A program made the position numbers and the translations under genes. Below the pieces are notes generated by a model. It saw only the letters and a list, made by a program, of their open reading frames with translations, searched no databases and was not told the DNA's origin. 64,000 nucleotides of DNA from Dryas octopetala (lineage: Eukaryota > Streptophyta > Magnoliopsida > Rosales > Rosaceae), in NCBI GenBank assembly GCA_963921425.1, contig OY992836.1, forward strand, positions 17,253,614 to 17,317,613. The letters are read 5' to 3'. This document shows, one piece after another, positions 11,878 to 25,174 of this stretch (position 1 is its first letter; the number at the start of each line of letters is the position of its first letter).

Positions 11878-13584
11878 AAAACAGAGGTTCTTTTGGATAC
11901 TTGATGAATATGATGGTTCACAAACTCATAGTTGAACAATATATAGAGACAGCTCCTTAACATTATCTGTACACAAGATATCTGATTTTCGAGCTTCTAG
12001 TCAAATGTTAATCATGTCAACGAGGTAACTTGTCAAATTTAATGTTGTTTTTGTAATGGTTTAGGGTCTATTACTTGGACCCATTTTATCTCGAGGAAAA
12101 AAAAATATTGTGATGTGGGCTTAGGCCTTAGGCCTAGGGTAGTCTGGTGATTATGTGCAACATAGTGGGTACGTGCACAGGCTGAATTGCTGATAAACGA
12201 TCTGATACTTCAAAAGTTGTTTATGCTGTTTGAGATTGACTTCAGTTCCTCTTATACTACGCTGTGTCTACCAAAATGTCTTTGGTAAAGGCCGTGGGGC
12301 CCAAATATGTATTTTACGTGAGGCTCAAGCTCTGGTCTGGAGGACCAAATGTGTATCTTGCGTGAGGACCAAGCCTTGACCCACAAAATAAATAATAAAT
12401 ATGAAAGAGGCCTGGCCCACCACCATAGTGTGAGGGCCAAGCTCTGGTTTGATAGATGTGTTACACGGGCAGCACGGCCTGCAATTTGTGGGCCTTTGCC
12501 ACATCAATATAGGCATGCCCAATAAAATTGTACGTGGAGATTGTGCAAACTAATTGTCCAAACTCTTCCTACCTGATAATGGACCTGGAAATGCAAATCA
12601 AATTGGGCCATTGCATAAGACCAATGGGGTTGATTAGTGGGTTGAAGGGCCAATCTGACCTTAATCCAATTTTTTCAATTTGCATTCAGTAGGCATGGTC
12701 CATTAATGTCAAACATCTGTTTTATGTACCCAAACAAAAAGGGAGGTTCAGGTTTCTGTCACATATATCCTTCTACTTCTATATACATTGGGGATTGTGG
12801 TTAGTGTTATTTTGGTGGATCACAAGTTTGGGTCTTTCTAGAAAGAGAAGTCTATAGCTAGCTAGCTAGGCTTTCCATAGCGTGCTTCAAAAGTCTCCTC
12901 CATATGTGGCAACTAAAGGGATAGAATACCGATCGATGAATTGTGAGAGAGCTGGAAATCAATAATATTCCTCTAGATTCTAGAACTGGTAAAAGTAAAA
13001 AGATATATATGGTTTTGGTCCTTCACAACCCTAGCTTTAACTATAAACTGTGAGTAAAACCCTAGCTGGCTAGGTAGGTCCTTTTTTGGCTATGCTTGGT
13101 TTGGACTTTGGAGAATAGACTTGAGCAGTTCACTGCGTGCCGTAGGAAAAGGGGTAACTGGCCAATTGGGCATGCAGCAGATAATTATGTCAGAGGAATG
13201 AGATTCAATTAATGTGAGGCTCATGCATGATGGAGAGTTGGAGACTAGTGGCCAAGATTGCATATTGTGTTGTTGGGCTTCCAACTCAAATGAGAACTCA
13301 CCTTGTCTAAGTAAAAGTGAGAAATTAATGTGGGTGGTTTTTCGTTAACTGAGATAATACTGTCTTGAAACATGAATGTGAGCAAACGAATAATGAATTT
13401 GTAATATTCTTTATGTGTGTGAAAACATGTTAGTGATTCAATTTTTTTATCGATCATTATGGTAAAATAACCTCAAATGTATGGAATTAATGATGAAATT
13501 ATATAACCTATCTTAATTAGATGGAAGCCTATTGTGTATGATCTACATGACTAGCTAGCTAGGAATTAACAACAACAAAAAAGA
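11878..13584. other. Intergenic, P450 upstream region
   Basis: This holds the P450 promoter and then spacer. Around 12301-12390 a unit of about 44 bp (CCAAATATGTATTTTACGTG and a diverged copy) is tandemly duplicated, with a third partial copy near 12431. Open frames here are short and unrecognised. Confidence 0.45.
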
Positions 13585-14830
13585 GTAAATTACACGTAGG
13601 TACCTCAAGTTTACCCTATATTTCAACTTGGTACCTCAAGTTCAAAAAGTTGTAAGTTGGTATCTCAACTTTCATTTTGTTGCAACTGCATACTTCCGTT
13701 AATTTTTTCGTTTAAGAGCTCGTTAACTGCCTACATGGCACGCTAACGTGGCTTTAAAAAATGTCACGTAAACAAAAAAAAATAAAAAAATCAATAAACT
13801 TTTAAAAATGAAAAAACAAAACAAAAAAGATTAAAAAATAAAAAAACAAACAAAAATCCCTCATTCCCCACCTAGCAGCCTGCAGCCCCCCCAACCCGAG
13901 CAACCCCTCCCTCCCCACCCAGCAGCCTCACAGCTCCTCTCGAAGAAGTCATTGGAGAAGCTCCGACTTCCGCAACCACCCAACCCACAACCTTCCACTC
14001 CCTCCCAACCACCCACCCCTCTGCCGAGATCCAATCTCACAGCGACCCTAACGACCCAGTCCATCATCTTCTGCTCCTTCCCCCATCGACTCCAACAGCT
14101 CCGTCAATATCGCAACAGCTCCGTCAATATCGCAACAGCTCCGTCATCGCGACAGCTCCATCATCTCCTCCTCATTCCCCATCACGCAGCGCTGTGAGAT
14201 CCGATGCCATTGGAGATGAGAAAATGAGGTTGAGGGAGGGAAGATGGGTGGCTGGGGGCGCAAGGAGGATGGGCTTAGATTGGGTCCGAGAGTGTATGTG
14301 ATGTTAGGGTTGATCTCAGTCTAGGGTGGGTCTCGGGTGGTGACTGGTGGTTTTGGGGTGTGGTTCGGCGGTGGAGCGGTGGTTTACTGTTGATTTGTGT
14401 TGATTTTTTTGATATTATTGTTTTTTGCTGGTGAGGGGTTGCCATCGGTGGTGGGTTTAGCGGTGGGGTGGGTGGCTGGGAGGGAGGGGAGGGTTGTGGG
14501 TTGTGGGTTGAGGTTGAATCTGGGTTTGGTTTTTTTATTTGTAGGTGATGGTGGAGATGGTGGGGAGGGAGGTGGGCTGCGGGTTGCAGAAATTTTTTTT
14601 GTGTGTTTTTTTTTTTCAATTATTTCATTTTTAAAAGTTTATTTACATGGCATTTTTATTTTTATTTTTTATTTACATGGCATATTTTAAAGCCACGTCA
14701 GCGTGCCACGTAGGCAGTTAACAGGCTGTCATACTGAAAAACTAATGGAGGTATGCAGTTGCAATGAAATGAAAGTTGAGGTACCAAGTTGAAATATAGA
14801 GTAAACTTGAGGTACTTACGTGTAATTTGC
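13585..14830. mobile_element. Long-TIR Mutator-like non-autonomous element, 1.25 kb
   Basis: The TIRs run more than 150 bp. The left starts GTAAATTACACGTAGGTACC; the right, inverted, starts GCAAATTACACGTAAGTACC. Each TIR contains near-repeats of GTACCTCAAGTTT spaced 30-40 bp apart. Inside, a C-rich left half (about 13860-14190) is mirrored by a G-rich right half (about 14210-14600), so the whole element folds back. Open frames in the GC-rich part (proline-rich on one strand, glycine-rich on the other) look like by-products of composition. No clear target duplication. Confidence 0.7.
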
Positions 14831-15978
14831 TGAAAATAAAAATAAAAAGGATAGGGTGTCCATGTCGTGCAATTAATTACAGTATAATCTTAGTATAATA
14901 TATTAGTATAGACGTTTAATTTGTTACTTGCAATAAGGATCACATTGCTTCAAGTGAAAGAAAATTTAATAATATAATAACAACCAATTTGAAATCTAAA
15001 CCCAATTAAGGATAAAAAAGAATTTCAGAGATCTAAATTTTTGGCTATATATAGTCAATATGATGGAAAATTAGCTTATTTCAGATCTGATTTGGTAAGA
15101 TTCTCATATATAAATTATGCAAACAAGGGAAAGGGATATGAATTCCCTTATATATATCTGTTCACACTTCACAGTATTCTTCCTTGAGAATTAATTCAAC
15201 CCACAAACGGTCAAACACATAAATTGGTAACAGAAGAAAACGAACCAACATAAAAAAAACATCATACATGCAACAAATTGAGGGATAGACAGCATAAAAT
15301 GTTAGTATATATGACACTTGGTGGAGTAGGTAGCAGCATGAATAACGATCGATTAACAAAAAAAGTATACTTGAGCTTCAAGGAAGCTGTATAGGAATGA
15401 ACGAAATTAATTTATGATACCCATTACTTATAAAATATTGATGATTATCATTAATAACAACTTAAATTACTTAATTTCAACAATTTGTTGTTTTTAATTA
15501 CTTTTTATATGCTAATTAAAGCTCATAGTCATGGTCTCACTTTATCAGAAGACAAAAGTCATAGTCTTACAGGTATGAGATACACAAGTAAACCACGCCA
15601 TAAGGATGGCTGGAGGCATAATTAAATTAATGAAAATTGAAAAGAAGAAGAAATAATTGATGAATGGACATGAAGGTCAATTAGGAGCATTGGTGTCTCA
15701 CTCTCTTCCGCACTCTTTTACCTAATTTTATGTGTTCGAGAGATGTGAGTGAACAAAAGAATGATAAATATGCTTTTAATAAATAAAATAATAAGCATAC
15801 TTGTAGAGTGTTAACAAATAAGAAATATTATGGTAAAAGATATAGAAAATTATGGATGTATTGTGTTTAGAGCAAATTAGGATCCAAATACATTATAATA
15901 CAAAGAGTTCTGGAATGTTGGAGATAGTTTGAAATTGTCAAAAACAACTATATCTCTCTCCATAACTAGACCACTAGA
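14831..15978. other. AT-rich intergenic DNA
   Basis: No gene, RNA or clear element was recognised. Short AT runs only. Confidence 0.4.
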
Positions 15979-16890
15979 TTTTGTGAAGGGAATTACTTGG
16001 GTACTGAGGTTTGAGTACCTGCTTATACTGAGGTTCTATGTAGGCCAATAAAATTAAGATGCTCTTAAATTTATAACCACACATGCTTTTATCTTTCTTA
16101 AATATGCAACCAAACACCCTAGCAACCCCCCGCCCAGCCAACCTAGCAGTCACACCACCACCCATCCTCACCATGGAGGCTCCAATACCGGCAACCTTCA
16201 CTGCCGGCAACATCCACCACCACGCAACCGCCAGAACACCCTCCCTCTCTTTTCCTCTCTCTTAAGTAATAGGAGATCTACTAATACCAAAAATCTGTAA
16301 CTCTACAATCCAAAATCACAATTAAAAACCCAATATCATCTCATGTTCTTTCAATCAAACCAAAAGGGTATCCAAAAAATCCAACACAAAATAATAAATC
16401 TCAGTGGAAAAAAAAAATATTATATTATATAATTATATTTTAATTTATTATCTTAATTTTTATTGCATGTCTTTAAAATTTAATAGTGTTTTATTTATGA
16501 TTTAGTATTATTGTAATAAAATATAATTAATTTAAATGTATTTCATCTATTATATAATTTATATTATATATTTATATTAATTTAATATGTTATTAATAAA
16601 AAAAATATTTATTTTTTTAATAATAGAGGCCTCGAATACCTCCGATGGAGATCCAATTACTCGACGGGACGGATATGGTATTGGCAAATCTGCCCCGTTG
16701 CCATCCCTAAATGAAGGAGGTGGGCTGATGGGTTGAATGAGTGGGGTGGGTGGTGATGGAGCTATTGGGTTGAATACTGGGAGTGTTTGGCAACATATTT
16801 AATCAATTTTAAAATAACCACGTGGCTCAATTTTATTGGTGTACAATCGGGTACTCAAACCTCAGGATCCATGTAATTTCCTTTTGTGAA
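15979..16890. mobile_element. Mutator-like non-autonomous element with 9 bp target duplication
   Basis: The direct repeat TTTTGTGAA flanks it (15979-15987 and 16882-16890). The element 15988-16881 starts GGGAATTACTTGG; its right end, inverted, starts GGAAATTACATGG. Both TIRs share GAGGTTTGAGTACC and CCAATAAAATT. A 9 bp duplication is typical of Mutator elements. A GC-rich patch at about 16630-16710 may be a nested fragment. No transposase is seen. Confidence 0.75.
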
Positions 16891-17188
16891 GGGAGTGAAG
16901 GGACAAGACCACAAGGTTAATGGTCACCTCCAAACCTGCTAACAACTGCTTCCCCAAATTGGACTAATAAATTATTATTTTTGCACATTCCCCGAAGTGG
17001 GGGCCAATCCTCCCTTGGGCCTAAGGTGCACGTAGTAGTATCCCAAAAGGCTGACATGGGTGGGCCTACCAGTCCCAAGAAAAAAAAAAAAAAAAAAAAA
17101 AAAGCACAGGTGGGCCTTTACTGCCCAAAAGGGATTGTGGTTGTGGGAGCCTTGATTCTCTGTGGCCTCGGCAACAGATTATTGTGTG

Positions 17189-17232
17189 CAAGAGACACGT
17201 GATTTTTTTTGGGATATACAAGAGACACGTGA
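17189..17232 (-). mobile_element. Nano-insertion 2 (duplicates a G-box)
   Basis: CAAGAGACACGTGA occurs exactly at 17189-17202 and 17219-17232. The 16 nt between, on the minus strand, is TATATCCC followed by eight A. The duplicated target contains CACGTG, so the insertion created a second G-box. Confidence 0.65.
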
Positions 17233-18108
17233 ATACGTGATTACTAATTTACTTATAGAAAGAAAGAGACAAACAGAGAGTATAACTGTATAAGCGTGTT
17301 TTGCAAGTGTGGATCATGACGTCATGCGGGGTCCATATCGTAGTTGTCGTAGTGTACGTGTGAGACAGACCCGATCAATTATTATGTTGATATTTGATTT
17401 CGGGGTCTTCATCATTACCACATTTGACTGGAGTTAGCAAGAAATTAACAACACATCTTCAGCACATAATTGGAAAAGAAAATCACAAGCAAAAAATATC
17501 TATCAAGAATAATTTGATGTATCAAAGATTCAAAGATATTGACCAAAACAAAAAGATGCATCATATATTACAGATACACGAATCCCATTTTTTTTTTTCT
17601 TACCCCAAATCATTTTCATTACATTGACAAAAAAAAAATTATTTCTCATTATTATTTTCGTTTTCTTTCGTATATCTTTAATTAAAAAAGAAAACAACTC
17701 ACTGTTTGGTAAGATGAGGTGTTTTGAATGTTCTTATTAAACTATTAATCCAAATCATATATACAATCACTAGTCCACATATTCACAACCAATAAAAGTA
17801 TTTTATATCAATCATTAAGACAATATGATAAACTCAAAAAAGCGATGCATCATATCTTCATAAAGCTTCATTTATAAAACATTACCTAAAACATACTAGG
17901 TACCTAGCAAAGGAGATTCAATATATATGCATGTGCTATCCATTATAAATTAACCTTATTGAAAATTAATATATAAGAAATTGTTCTGTGTTACATTAGT
18001 TGGTAACTGAAAACAAATCGTTATATATGATTATGCCAGAATCCTTTCATTGTAATGATTACTCAATTGATTCGAAACTAACTCAAGCTCATTGAAATCA
18101 TATGTTTA

Positions 18109-18154
18109 GTTGGTAACATCTTTTCGACAAAAAAAAAAAGGTTGGTAACATCTT
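18109..18154 (+). mobile_element. Nano-insertion 3
   Basis: GTTGGTAACATCTT occurs exactly at 18109-18122 and 18141-18154. The 18 nt insert is TTCGAC, eleven A, then G. Confidence 0.65.
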
Positions 18155-19560
18155 GAATATTGCCCCACAAAAAGATAGAAAAATGTTATTTATACTTCAA
18201 AATATGCTTTTTTGCACTTTTTTGTGCAATGACTTTTTGCACTTTCCATATGTGCATATATCATTTCCCCATGAAAAATTTTTCATTGGGTTGGAAACAT
18301 CAAATTTGAATGGCAGTTGGGATGGGCGCTAACTTGTGAAAATAATAAAGTGCATGAAGCCAAGTGCTAAGGCTTGAGATCAGAGTGCTACAACTCTCTG
18401 TCTGTTCAATGTATATCGAAAAAGAAAAAGCAAAAAAAAAAAAAAAAAAAAGAGAAAGAAACTCTTTTTACCAACCAATTCTCCATCTCTAAACACAAGT
18501 ACATAATTGAATTCTCCTACAATTTATGGTTAGACAATAATTTCTCCTAAACTTGGGGAAATAATAATTTATCCTAAACTTGGGGAAATAATAATTTATC
18601 CTAAACTTTGAGGACTCTAAAGCATTTTTGGAAAACTATATACAAACATAACAAAGTCATACATTTTAGGCTTATATACGAAGTTTAAAAAGCTGGGAAA
18701 AATAAATAAATGCAGAAAAAAATGTTAAACTGAAAAAAATAAATCTCATAAAATAGAAAAATTATTCTATATAACCAATATATTGTCACGTGATATAATC
18801 TATATATGTGTTATAATATGAGTGAATGTTATTAATACTATATCTTACAAATATAAACAAATCATTCAACAATATCCTTACACGTGAATTAGTTATACAC
18901 AACATATCGGTATATCAGTTATACTAAATAATTTTTTCATAAAATATAACCTATATACAATATATTTTTGCATTTTGTTTAAAGGACAATTTTTTTGGCC
19001 TTGATTAGCCAAAATGAAAATAAATAACTATCTATTATAATCGATGCTTAGGTACAAATAGAAGCACAAATTCATCAACTACACGGGCAGTAGATCTTTA
19101 ATCAATTTGCAAATAAGATTGATAAAAAAAAAAGTACAAATAAAACAACAAGTCAAGAGAAAATTGTATAGCATGCATTTATCTCTCTATTTTTTGGTCT
19201 GAGTTATAGCATTTATCTCGAAGGTTCAAAATCGACATAATCTATTATTGCATACATGATTGTCTAACATTTTTGAGAGCCTGATTTCTCCAATTTCTGG
19301 TTATTCACGACACATCCTATTTTTATTGAATTAATCATACTAATAAACATATTGATTTCTCCAAGCATATGATTCACTTTTTTGCCAACGTGTAACCTTT
19401 GTTTAGAACAGTACTTGACTCTTCGATACTTGAGGTATGGATCTGAAAAGAAAATTTAAAATATGTCCGTACCACTCATTAATTGGTATATATATTGATT
19501 AATCAAAATTAAAATGTTAATCAACCGCTCACCGGTGAGAAGTCGAGCAGCCACACAAAT

Positions 19561-20760
19561 TGCAAATTTGCTCACCACCTCTAAAAGTGGCGAGCATCAC
19601 CACTTTATTTATAAGGTGACATGTATTTTCTAAATTAATTCTAGTTAACAATTTTAAATTAATAAATTCTGATATAATAATGAGGTGAGAGAAAATCTCT
19701 TTCTTCCAAAACTTATTTGCCTTTTTTAATTCTCATGCTCTTTCTCCTTTATTTTATTTTCCATTTTTTTTTGTAAATTTTTTTTTTTCTTGTTTGACAC
19801 CCTATGTCTTTTCAACTCTCATCTTCTTCAGGAAAAACAAGTTTGGTCGTCTACCTTATTTCCTACTAGTTTATTTCAAATATTAATTAATTTGATTTAT
19901 TTTTTTGGCCAAAATTAATTAATATGATTAACTGATTAATAAATATGTAATCATAAATTTGATAGGCAAGTACAAGCACTCAACCAACAACTCAAGGATC
20001 ATCTCGTCAGTTAAATTTTTCAGGCTCAATTTGATGCAGTGTTTGAAGAGAAGAGTTGTAAATGTCCTTTACACATAATTTTCAATATATTAACTTTAGC
20101 ATAGTTGTGTTGCATTGCAACAACAATGTTTTTGGGTCGGTAGTATTATGAGTTTTGTAAAATTATGATATATTGGGCTTCATGTAAGAAGTCTATGGAG
20201 ACCTCATGTAGTTTTTTCATTCAAAATTAAGAATTTAAAGCAGACTAAAATAATTTATTGTGTTATAATTTTGAATGAACAATTAGCTTAAAATAAATTA
20301 TGGAATAGTAAGGATAAAAATGAGGTCTTCGATTGCTTTAGATTTAAAATGAGGTCTTCAATTATTACATGCTCAAAAGAGGTCTTCAATTGGAATAATT
20401 AGTATAAAAAGTTCTGGAAATTTCTTTCAAATGTGTGATGAAAGATAGTGCAGGGTGAATAAATAAAAAAATGGTGTAATAGGGTAATGTGATGAAGAGT
20501 GCAGTGTAAAAAAAAAGTGCATACAGGAATAAAAGAGAAAAAAAAAAAAAGCAAAATCAGGAAAATAAAATAAAGAAGAGAGAGCGTGAGAATTGAAAAA
20601 GACAAGTAAGTTTTAGAAAAAAGTGATTTTCTCTCACTTCATTATTATATCAAAATTTATTAATTTAAAATTATTAACTAGAGTTAGTTTAGAGGACATA
20701 TGTCATCCTATAGATAAATGGTAATGCTCACCACTTTTAGCGGTGGTGAGCAAATTTGCA
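19561..20760. mobile_element. Long-TIR foldback element, 1.2 kb
   Basis: Inverted arms of about 180 bp lie at 19561-19740 and 20590-20760. Both start TGCAAATTTGCTCACCACC and run through TTAATAAATT and GAGAGAAAATC with scattered mismatches. The interior is AT-rich without a recognisable protein; near 20320-20395 GAGGTCTTC followed by AATTG or GATTG appears three times. No target duplication is recognised; the superfamily is uncertain. Confidence 0.7.
19882..19929 (-). mobile_element. Nano-insertion 4 (nested in the long-TIR element)
   Basis: ATTAATTAATTTGATT at 19882-19897 is repeated with one mismatch at 19914-19929. The 16 nt insert on the minus strand is TTTGGCC, seven A, TA. It is younger than the element it sits in. 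Confidence 0.55.
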
Positions 20761-21752
20761 CTCCAGCGACACATACGGATACAATTAAATATATGTAATA
20801 GACAATTTTAAACTACAATTAGGCTAATCTCTTTAATTATAATTAGACTAATTAGCCCAACAATAAATATTAACCATTATTCCGTGTATAAATGACAGAG
20901 CTGAATCAATCACCTGGAAGCGCTTGTGGTCAACATCCATCGATGACTCGTAGCTCGAACTGTGCTAACTTTGTTAATTTACTTATCAATCATGGAAGGC
21001 TGGGTCCACCACCCATTCACATCATCACATGCACGAAAATCATTTATTGCAGCCTTTGCTTAATTTGTTTTCTTTTTCTTAATATTTTTCAGCTTATAAA
21101 CTCTAAAAACGACAGTAATATGGATACACAATACGCTTCATATTTGTGAAGATAATCTTTACAGTTAGAGGATTAGAGGTATATGTGATAAAAATAATAT
21201 AAATGCAGTTTTTTTTTTTTTTGGTCAAAATATAAATGCAGTTTTAGAGCAAATTTATTTGCTATTTCCCTGGCCCAAAAAAAAGTCCAGGTTTCAGGAG
21301 TCGTGCAATGTATACAAAAGGTTCTTGTTCCACAACTTCCACGTACTACAGGACATATGAGACAGATACACCGTATATGAGCGCATTATTCTATAATTAA
21401 ATAGATGAACAAAAACTAAAACTCGATCCTCAAAAGGTAGATTATATATTATTTAATCTCTCCGAGTATATACATAAGCAATTACGTAAAAAATCTAGAA
21501 AAAGAAAAAATGTACGTAAGTGGGATTGGTAGTGGTACTAGTGCATCATGACAGGCTGACAGCACAATTATCTTCTTAATTATAAGCTTAGTTCTCCCCT
21601 TATTTATTTTTGTAGAACATCCCATCTTAATTAGCTAGTATGATATTTTTTTACGTAATAATATCTATTAATTATATTATTCTATAATCAGTAACAACAA
21701 ATTCAATAATTATTCCAACTACTGTCCAAGCCATTCTCCTTGATCAGCAGCA
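20761..21752. other. MYB downstream spacer
   Basis: AT-rich spacer containing the 3' region of the MYB gene and one tiny insertion. The 85-codon open frame at 20892-21149 has no recognised domain. Confidence 0.4.
21196..21245 (-). mobile_element. Nano-insertion 5
   Basis: AATATAAATGCAGTTTT occurs at 21196-21212 and 21229-21245; the trailing T residues are ambiguous. The 16 nt insert on the minus strand is TTGACC followed by ten A. Confidence 0.65.
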
Positions 21753-22955
21753 TCAAGAAAAGAAGTCAAGGAATGAAAATTGAGAACCAGGTTTAATTGG
21801 TTGATCATGAACACCGCCATTATCATCACTACCATTATTCCAGTGCTGCTGAAGCATTAATTCCTCAGAGAACATTAGGGGTGTTTGGTCAGCACAATAA
21901 GGTGACAAATGTTCATCACCGCCACTTGAAAAATCCGAATTCAAAAGAGTGGCTATGTCGAAATCCGCCATGAAATCCGAGGAGGAGTTTTCTTGGTCAG
22001 CCATAGCAAGTAGCGAAGAAGACGATGATGACCCATTGATGTTCATGTACATGTTAGGCAGATCTTGATCATCCACGGGCTTAGTTGTACAATTGTCTCT
22101 GTTTGTTTGGTCATGACACTGTTGATGGTGGTCATATTGGTGACCAAGGAGTAGTTTGTGTGGTAGTGGTGGGTTGATGAAGACCTTGGTGCATTTGGCA
22201 GCTTTGGTTCGGACCACATGGGACATGGTCTTGGATATTGTTGAAGGTGATGAGACCATGTTGGGAGACAATTTGTCCATTGTAGTCTTGCTCTTTTTAG
22301 CAGCTGAGGATAAGTCTTGAACTTTTTTGCCTAAATTGGTGTTCCAGTAGTTCTTTATTTCATTGTCTGTTCGCCCTGGAAGCCTACCGGCTATTAGAGA
22401 CCATCTGATCAAAAACAAGTGAACCCAAACTCATCATCATCATCAGCATCGGCTAATTAAATTTAAATAGATAATTAAAGATGAAAAAAAACAATAATTT
22501 ACCTGTTCCCCAAAAGCTTGTGAAGCCTAATGATAAGTTCTTCTTCATCTGGTGATATGTTGCCTCTCTTAATGTCTGGTCTCAAATAGTTCAGCCACCT
22601 AAGCCTGCAGCTCTTCCCACATCTTTTCAAACCTACACAAATATCGAGTATAGCCATTCAATTTATTATGTGATTTTAAAAAGCTGCAAACTACGACATG
22701 ACATTATATATCGTGACACAAAACTCAAAATCTCCGATGTAAGATTCTATACTATATGTGAGCACTTTTAAAATTAATTACAAGGTCGATCCAAAGCTAC
22801 TATATATTCTCATTCTGAGTACCTGCTTTTTTGGGAAGGTTTCTCCATCTGCCTTCACCATGGAGTTGGATGTATTCAGTGAGAATTTTATCTTCAAGAA
22901 CAGTCCAGGCACCTCTGTTCAAGCCCTCTTTAGCACAACAAGGGCTTCTCCCCAT
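21753..22955 (-). CDS. R2R3-MYB transcription factor, TT2-like (subgroup 5 type), copy 1
   Basis: Nuclear DNA-binding activator; TT2-type members work with a TT8-like bHLH and a TTG1-like WD40 protein on proanthocyanidin genes. Exons 22955-22823, 22632-22503 and 22404-21753 give 304 residues, with the two introns placed as in most R2R3-MYBs. R2 starts [18 protein letters not shown]3 carries the bHLH-contact signature [DE]Lx2[RK]x3Lx6Lx3R within [20 protein letters not shown]. The C-terminal region has [16 protein letters not shown], the subgroup 5 motif, and an acidic tail. A TATA-like CTATAAGTA lies near 23127-23136. Copy 2 lies 8.7 kb away on the same strand. Subgroup call is by motif; target genes are inferred. 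Confidence 0.92.
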
Positions 22956-25174
22956 TACTAATTATTATTAATTTGGTGCAGCTGCTCACAAGTCACAAGT
23001 CACACCCAACTCTCTTAATTTCTGTCTGTCTTTCACTCTCAGATTGTTGCTTGCTTCCTCTGGTTTTCTGAAACGTGCGCTTCTTTGATTTGGCCTCCTA
23101 TGGCCTTGGAGACTAGCTCATACTTATAGCTACAATTTGGTCACGCTCTCTTATATTATTAAAAATAAAATAATTATAATAAAAGAAACACGTACTAGTG
23201 GTCCTAGTTTTAATTAGCTAGGCCCATCTCATTAAAATCAATTGTATATGTGACTTTTCTTTCTTTTTTTGAAAAACATCACTCTTATAAATAACCGGAA
23301 AAATAAATAAAATCTCGCTGCAACAGAACTGTTTACTTCATGTGCCACAATGGTGTACCTTACCTTTTGGTCCCATGATTCAGTCAAAAATATTCGACAG
23401 ATTTGCGTGCCCTTGCTTCCACCGTTCATTTTTCTGAACGGCCCACACCCACTGAATTAATGTTGAATAATGGGAAGCTAGAATTATTAATTTCTAATGT
23501 CTATTATTTTTTAGTTTTTGTGATTGGGGAACAAATGTGTTGAATAAATATATGTATATATAATATATACTAGCTAGCTAGTTGATATTGTTCAACCATG
23601 CCATTGCCAAAGATTTGCAGCAAACTGGGAGTTATTGTATATTTCTTAATTTTCTTGTTTCATTTAATAGATTTGATGTACATTCTTTCATCACCCATCA
23701 CTCATGACAAATTTCATAATTAGAAAGTATTTTTTTCCAACCCAACATTATTATACGTACTGTCTTTATTGGTAGAGTTGGTGGATTGTATATGTATGAT
23801 TGTATTTTGCAGATTTTGTGATAATTAGCATGTTTGAAGAGCAGAATCTTCCTCACCATATATATTAGTTTATAAATAAACGAGTGATCGATTAGATGCA
23901 CAATATCAAGTATTTCAATAAGACACATATATATTTTGTTTAAAACCGTACCATTGTTACTTATATGATCAATTAAGTTAACTGAGTGTGAATTAATCTG
24001 ATTTAATACTTAGTCAAGAACGTTCTTGACTAACAATACTACAATGCTATGTTAACTGAGTGTGAATCTGATTTAATGATTAAGTCCACCCTGATTAAAT
24101 ATATGTGTTGTTCAAATTAAGTCATGACGTACGTATTTTGAATTTTTTGAATAATTATATAGAAAAAATCTGTATACGCATATTATAGTATTAATATTAT
24201 CTTATTTTCTTGTCCAATTTGAGTCTGCCTTCATTGTTCCCTTTACTCTCAAACTAACTTTCCAAGAGCCCCTTGAAAGTTTGTTAGCAGCCGCCCCCCC
24301 TTCTCTCTCTCTCTCTCTCTCTCTCTTTCTCACAACTGCACATGTCCTATATATTGATCGACTTGCTGTATGAATGAGAGAGGGTATCAAGTATCAACAT
24401 CTTGAAAGTAAAGTAACTGAAATTTTTTTCTGCATCAGAGTTACGGTAGTCCAGCATCTATAAGGATCGTCCATGTCTCAATCATGCATCTATTGCAGTT
24501 TCTATATATTTCTTCTCATTGTTACTTCTAAGTTCTAACACATAACATGGTTCTCTAAATTGGTGATAGATTAAATGCTCATACAACCAACTAAGCATGC
24601 ATCAACTTAATTAAACGACAAATTAATTAAATTGGTGAAGTACTACTACTCTAATTACCATGAAGAATTATTGGTGTGGCCACACCAATTAAGCTCAAAT
24701 ATCAAATCAATATTACATATATATATATATATACATACATACACATATATGGAGGATACCACAACTCACCTCAACAAAAATCAATCCATAATATACACTA
24801 CTATCATTTATTGATCGTGGGTCTCACAAGAATTATTGGTTCATTGATGTGTCCTGGCTTCCACATGAGAAGCACTCTAAATGTCAGTGTTATTAGTTGC
24901 TCTTGTGCTTCCTCAGATAAAGTATATAATATAAACAAACCAAGCAAAAAATAATAACTAAGGCTTGACCTATTTTATATATTTTTCTTTATAATCATGC
25001 ATGCGTGTATACATTTTATATTGCTTATGAGCAATTATTTAGTTAAAATAAATTTAAAAATCAAAATTTGGATTATTAATTAGTATTAATTTCAGTCATA
25101 GACTCATAGTTTCCAAAGGTAGCTGCAGCACTGACTGGAAGTGGTTGTGGGGGTGACCTATATAATTTCATATA
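22956..25174. other. MYB copy 1 upstream region and spacer
   Basis: The first 200 bp hold the MYB promoter. Further out are a perfect 24 nt palindrome centred on AACGTT (24010-24033) lying between two copies of TTAACTGAGTGTGAA, and a CT dinucleotide microsatellite at about 24301-24326. No gene is seen. Confidence 0.45.

Larger units (their letters stand above)
16891..19560. other. AT-rich intergenic DNA with simple repeats
   Basis: No gene. It contains a poly-A run at about 17078-17103, a possible C-box palindrome TGACGTCA near 17318, a 27 bp unit repeated about 2.8 times at 18535-18610 (AAACTTGGGGAAATAATAAT), a poly-A run near 18433-18452, and two tiny retroposed insertions listed separately. 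Confidence 0.45.

Noticed and set aside
13861-14690. Open frames in the GC-rich halves of the 13.6 kb element
   Set aside because: Same reason: low-complexity Pro- or Gly-rich translations within a foldback element.
18975-19015. TTTTTTTGGCC resembling a minus-strand insertion tail
   Set aside because: No flanking direct repeat could be found.
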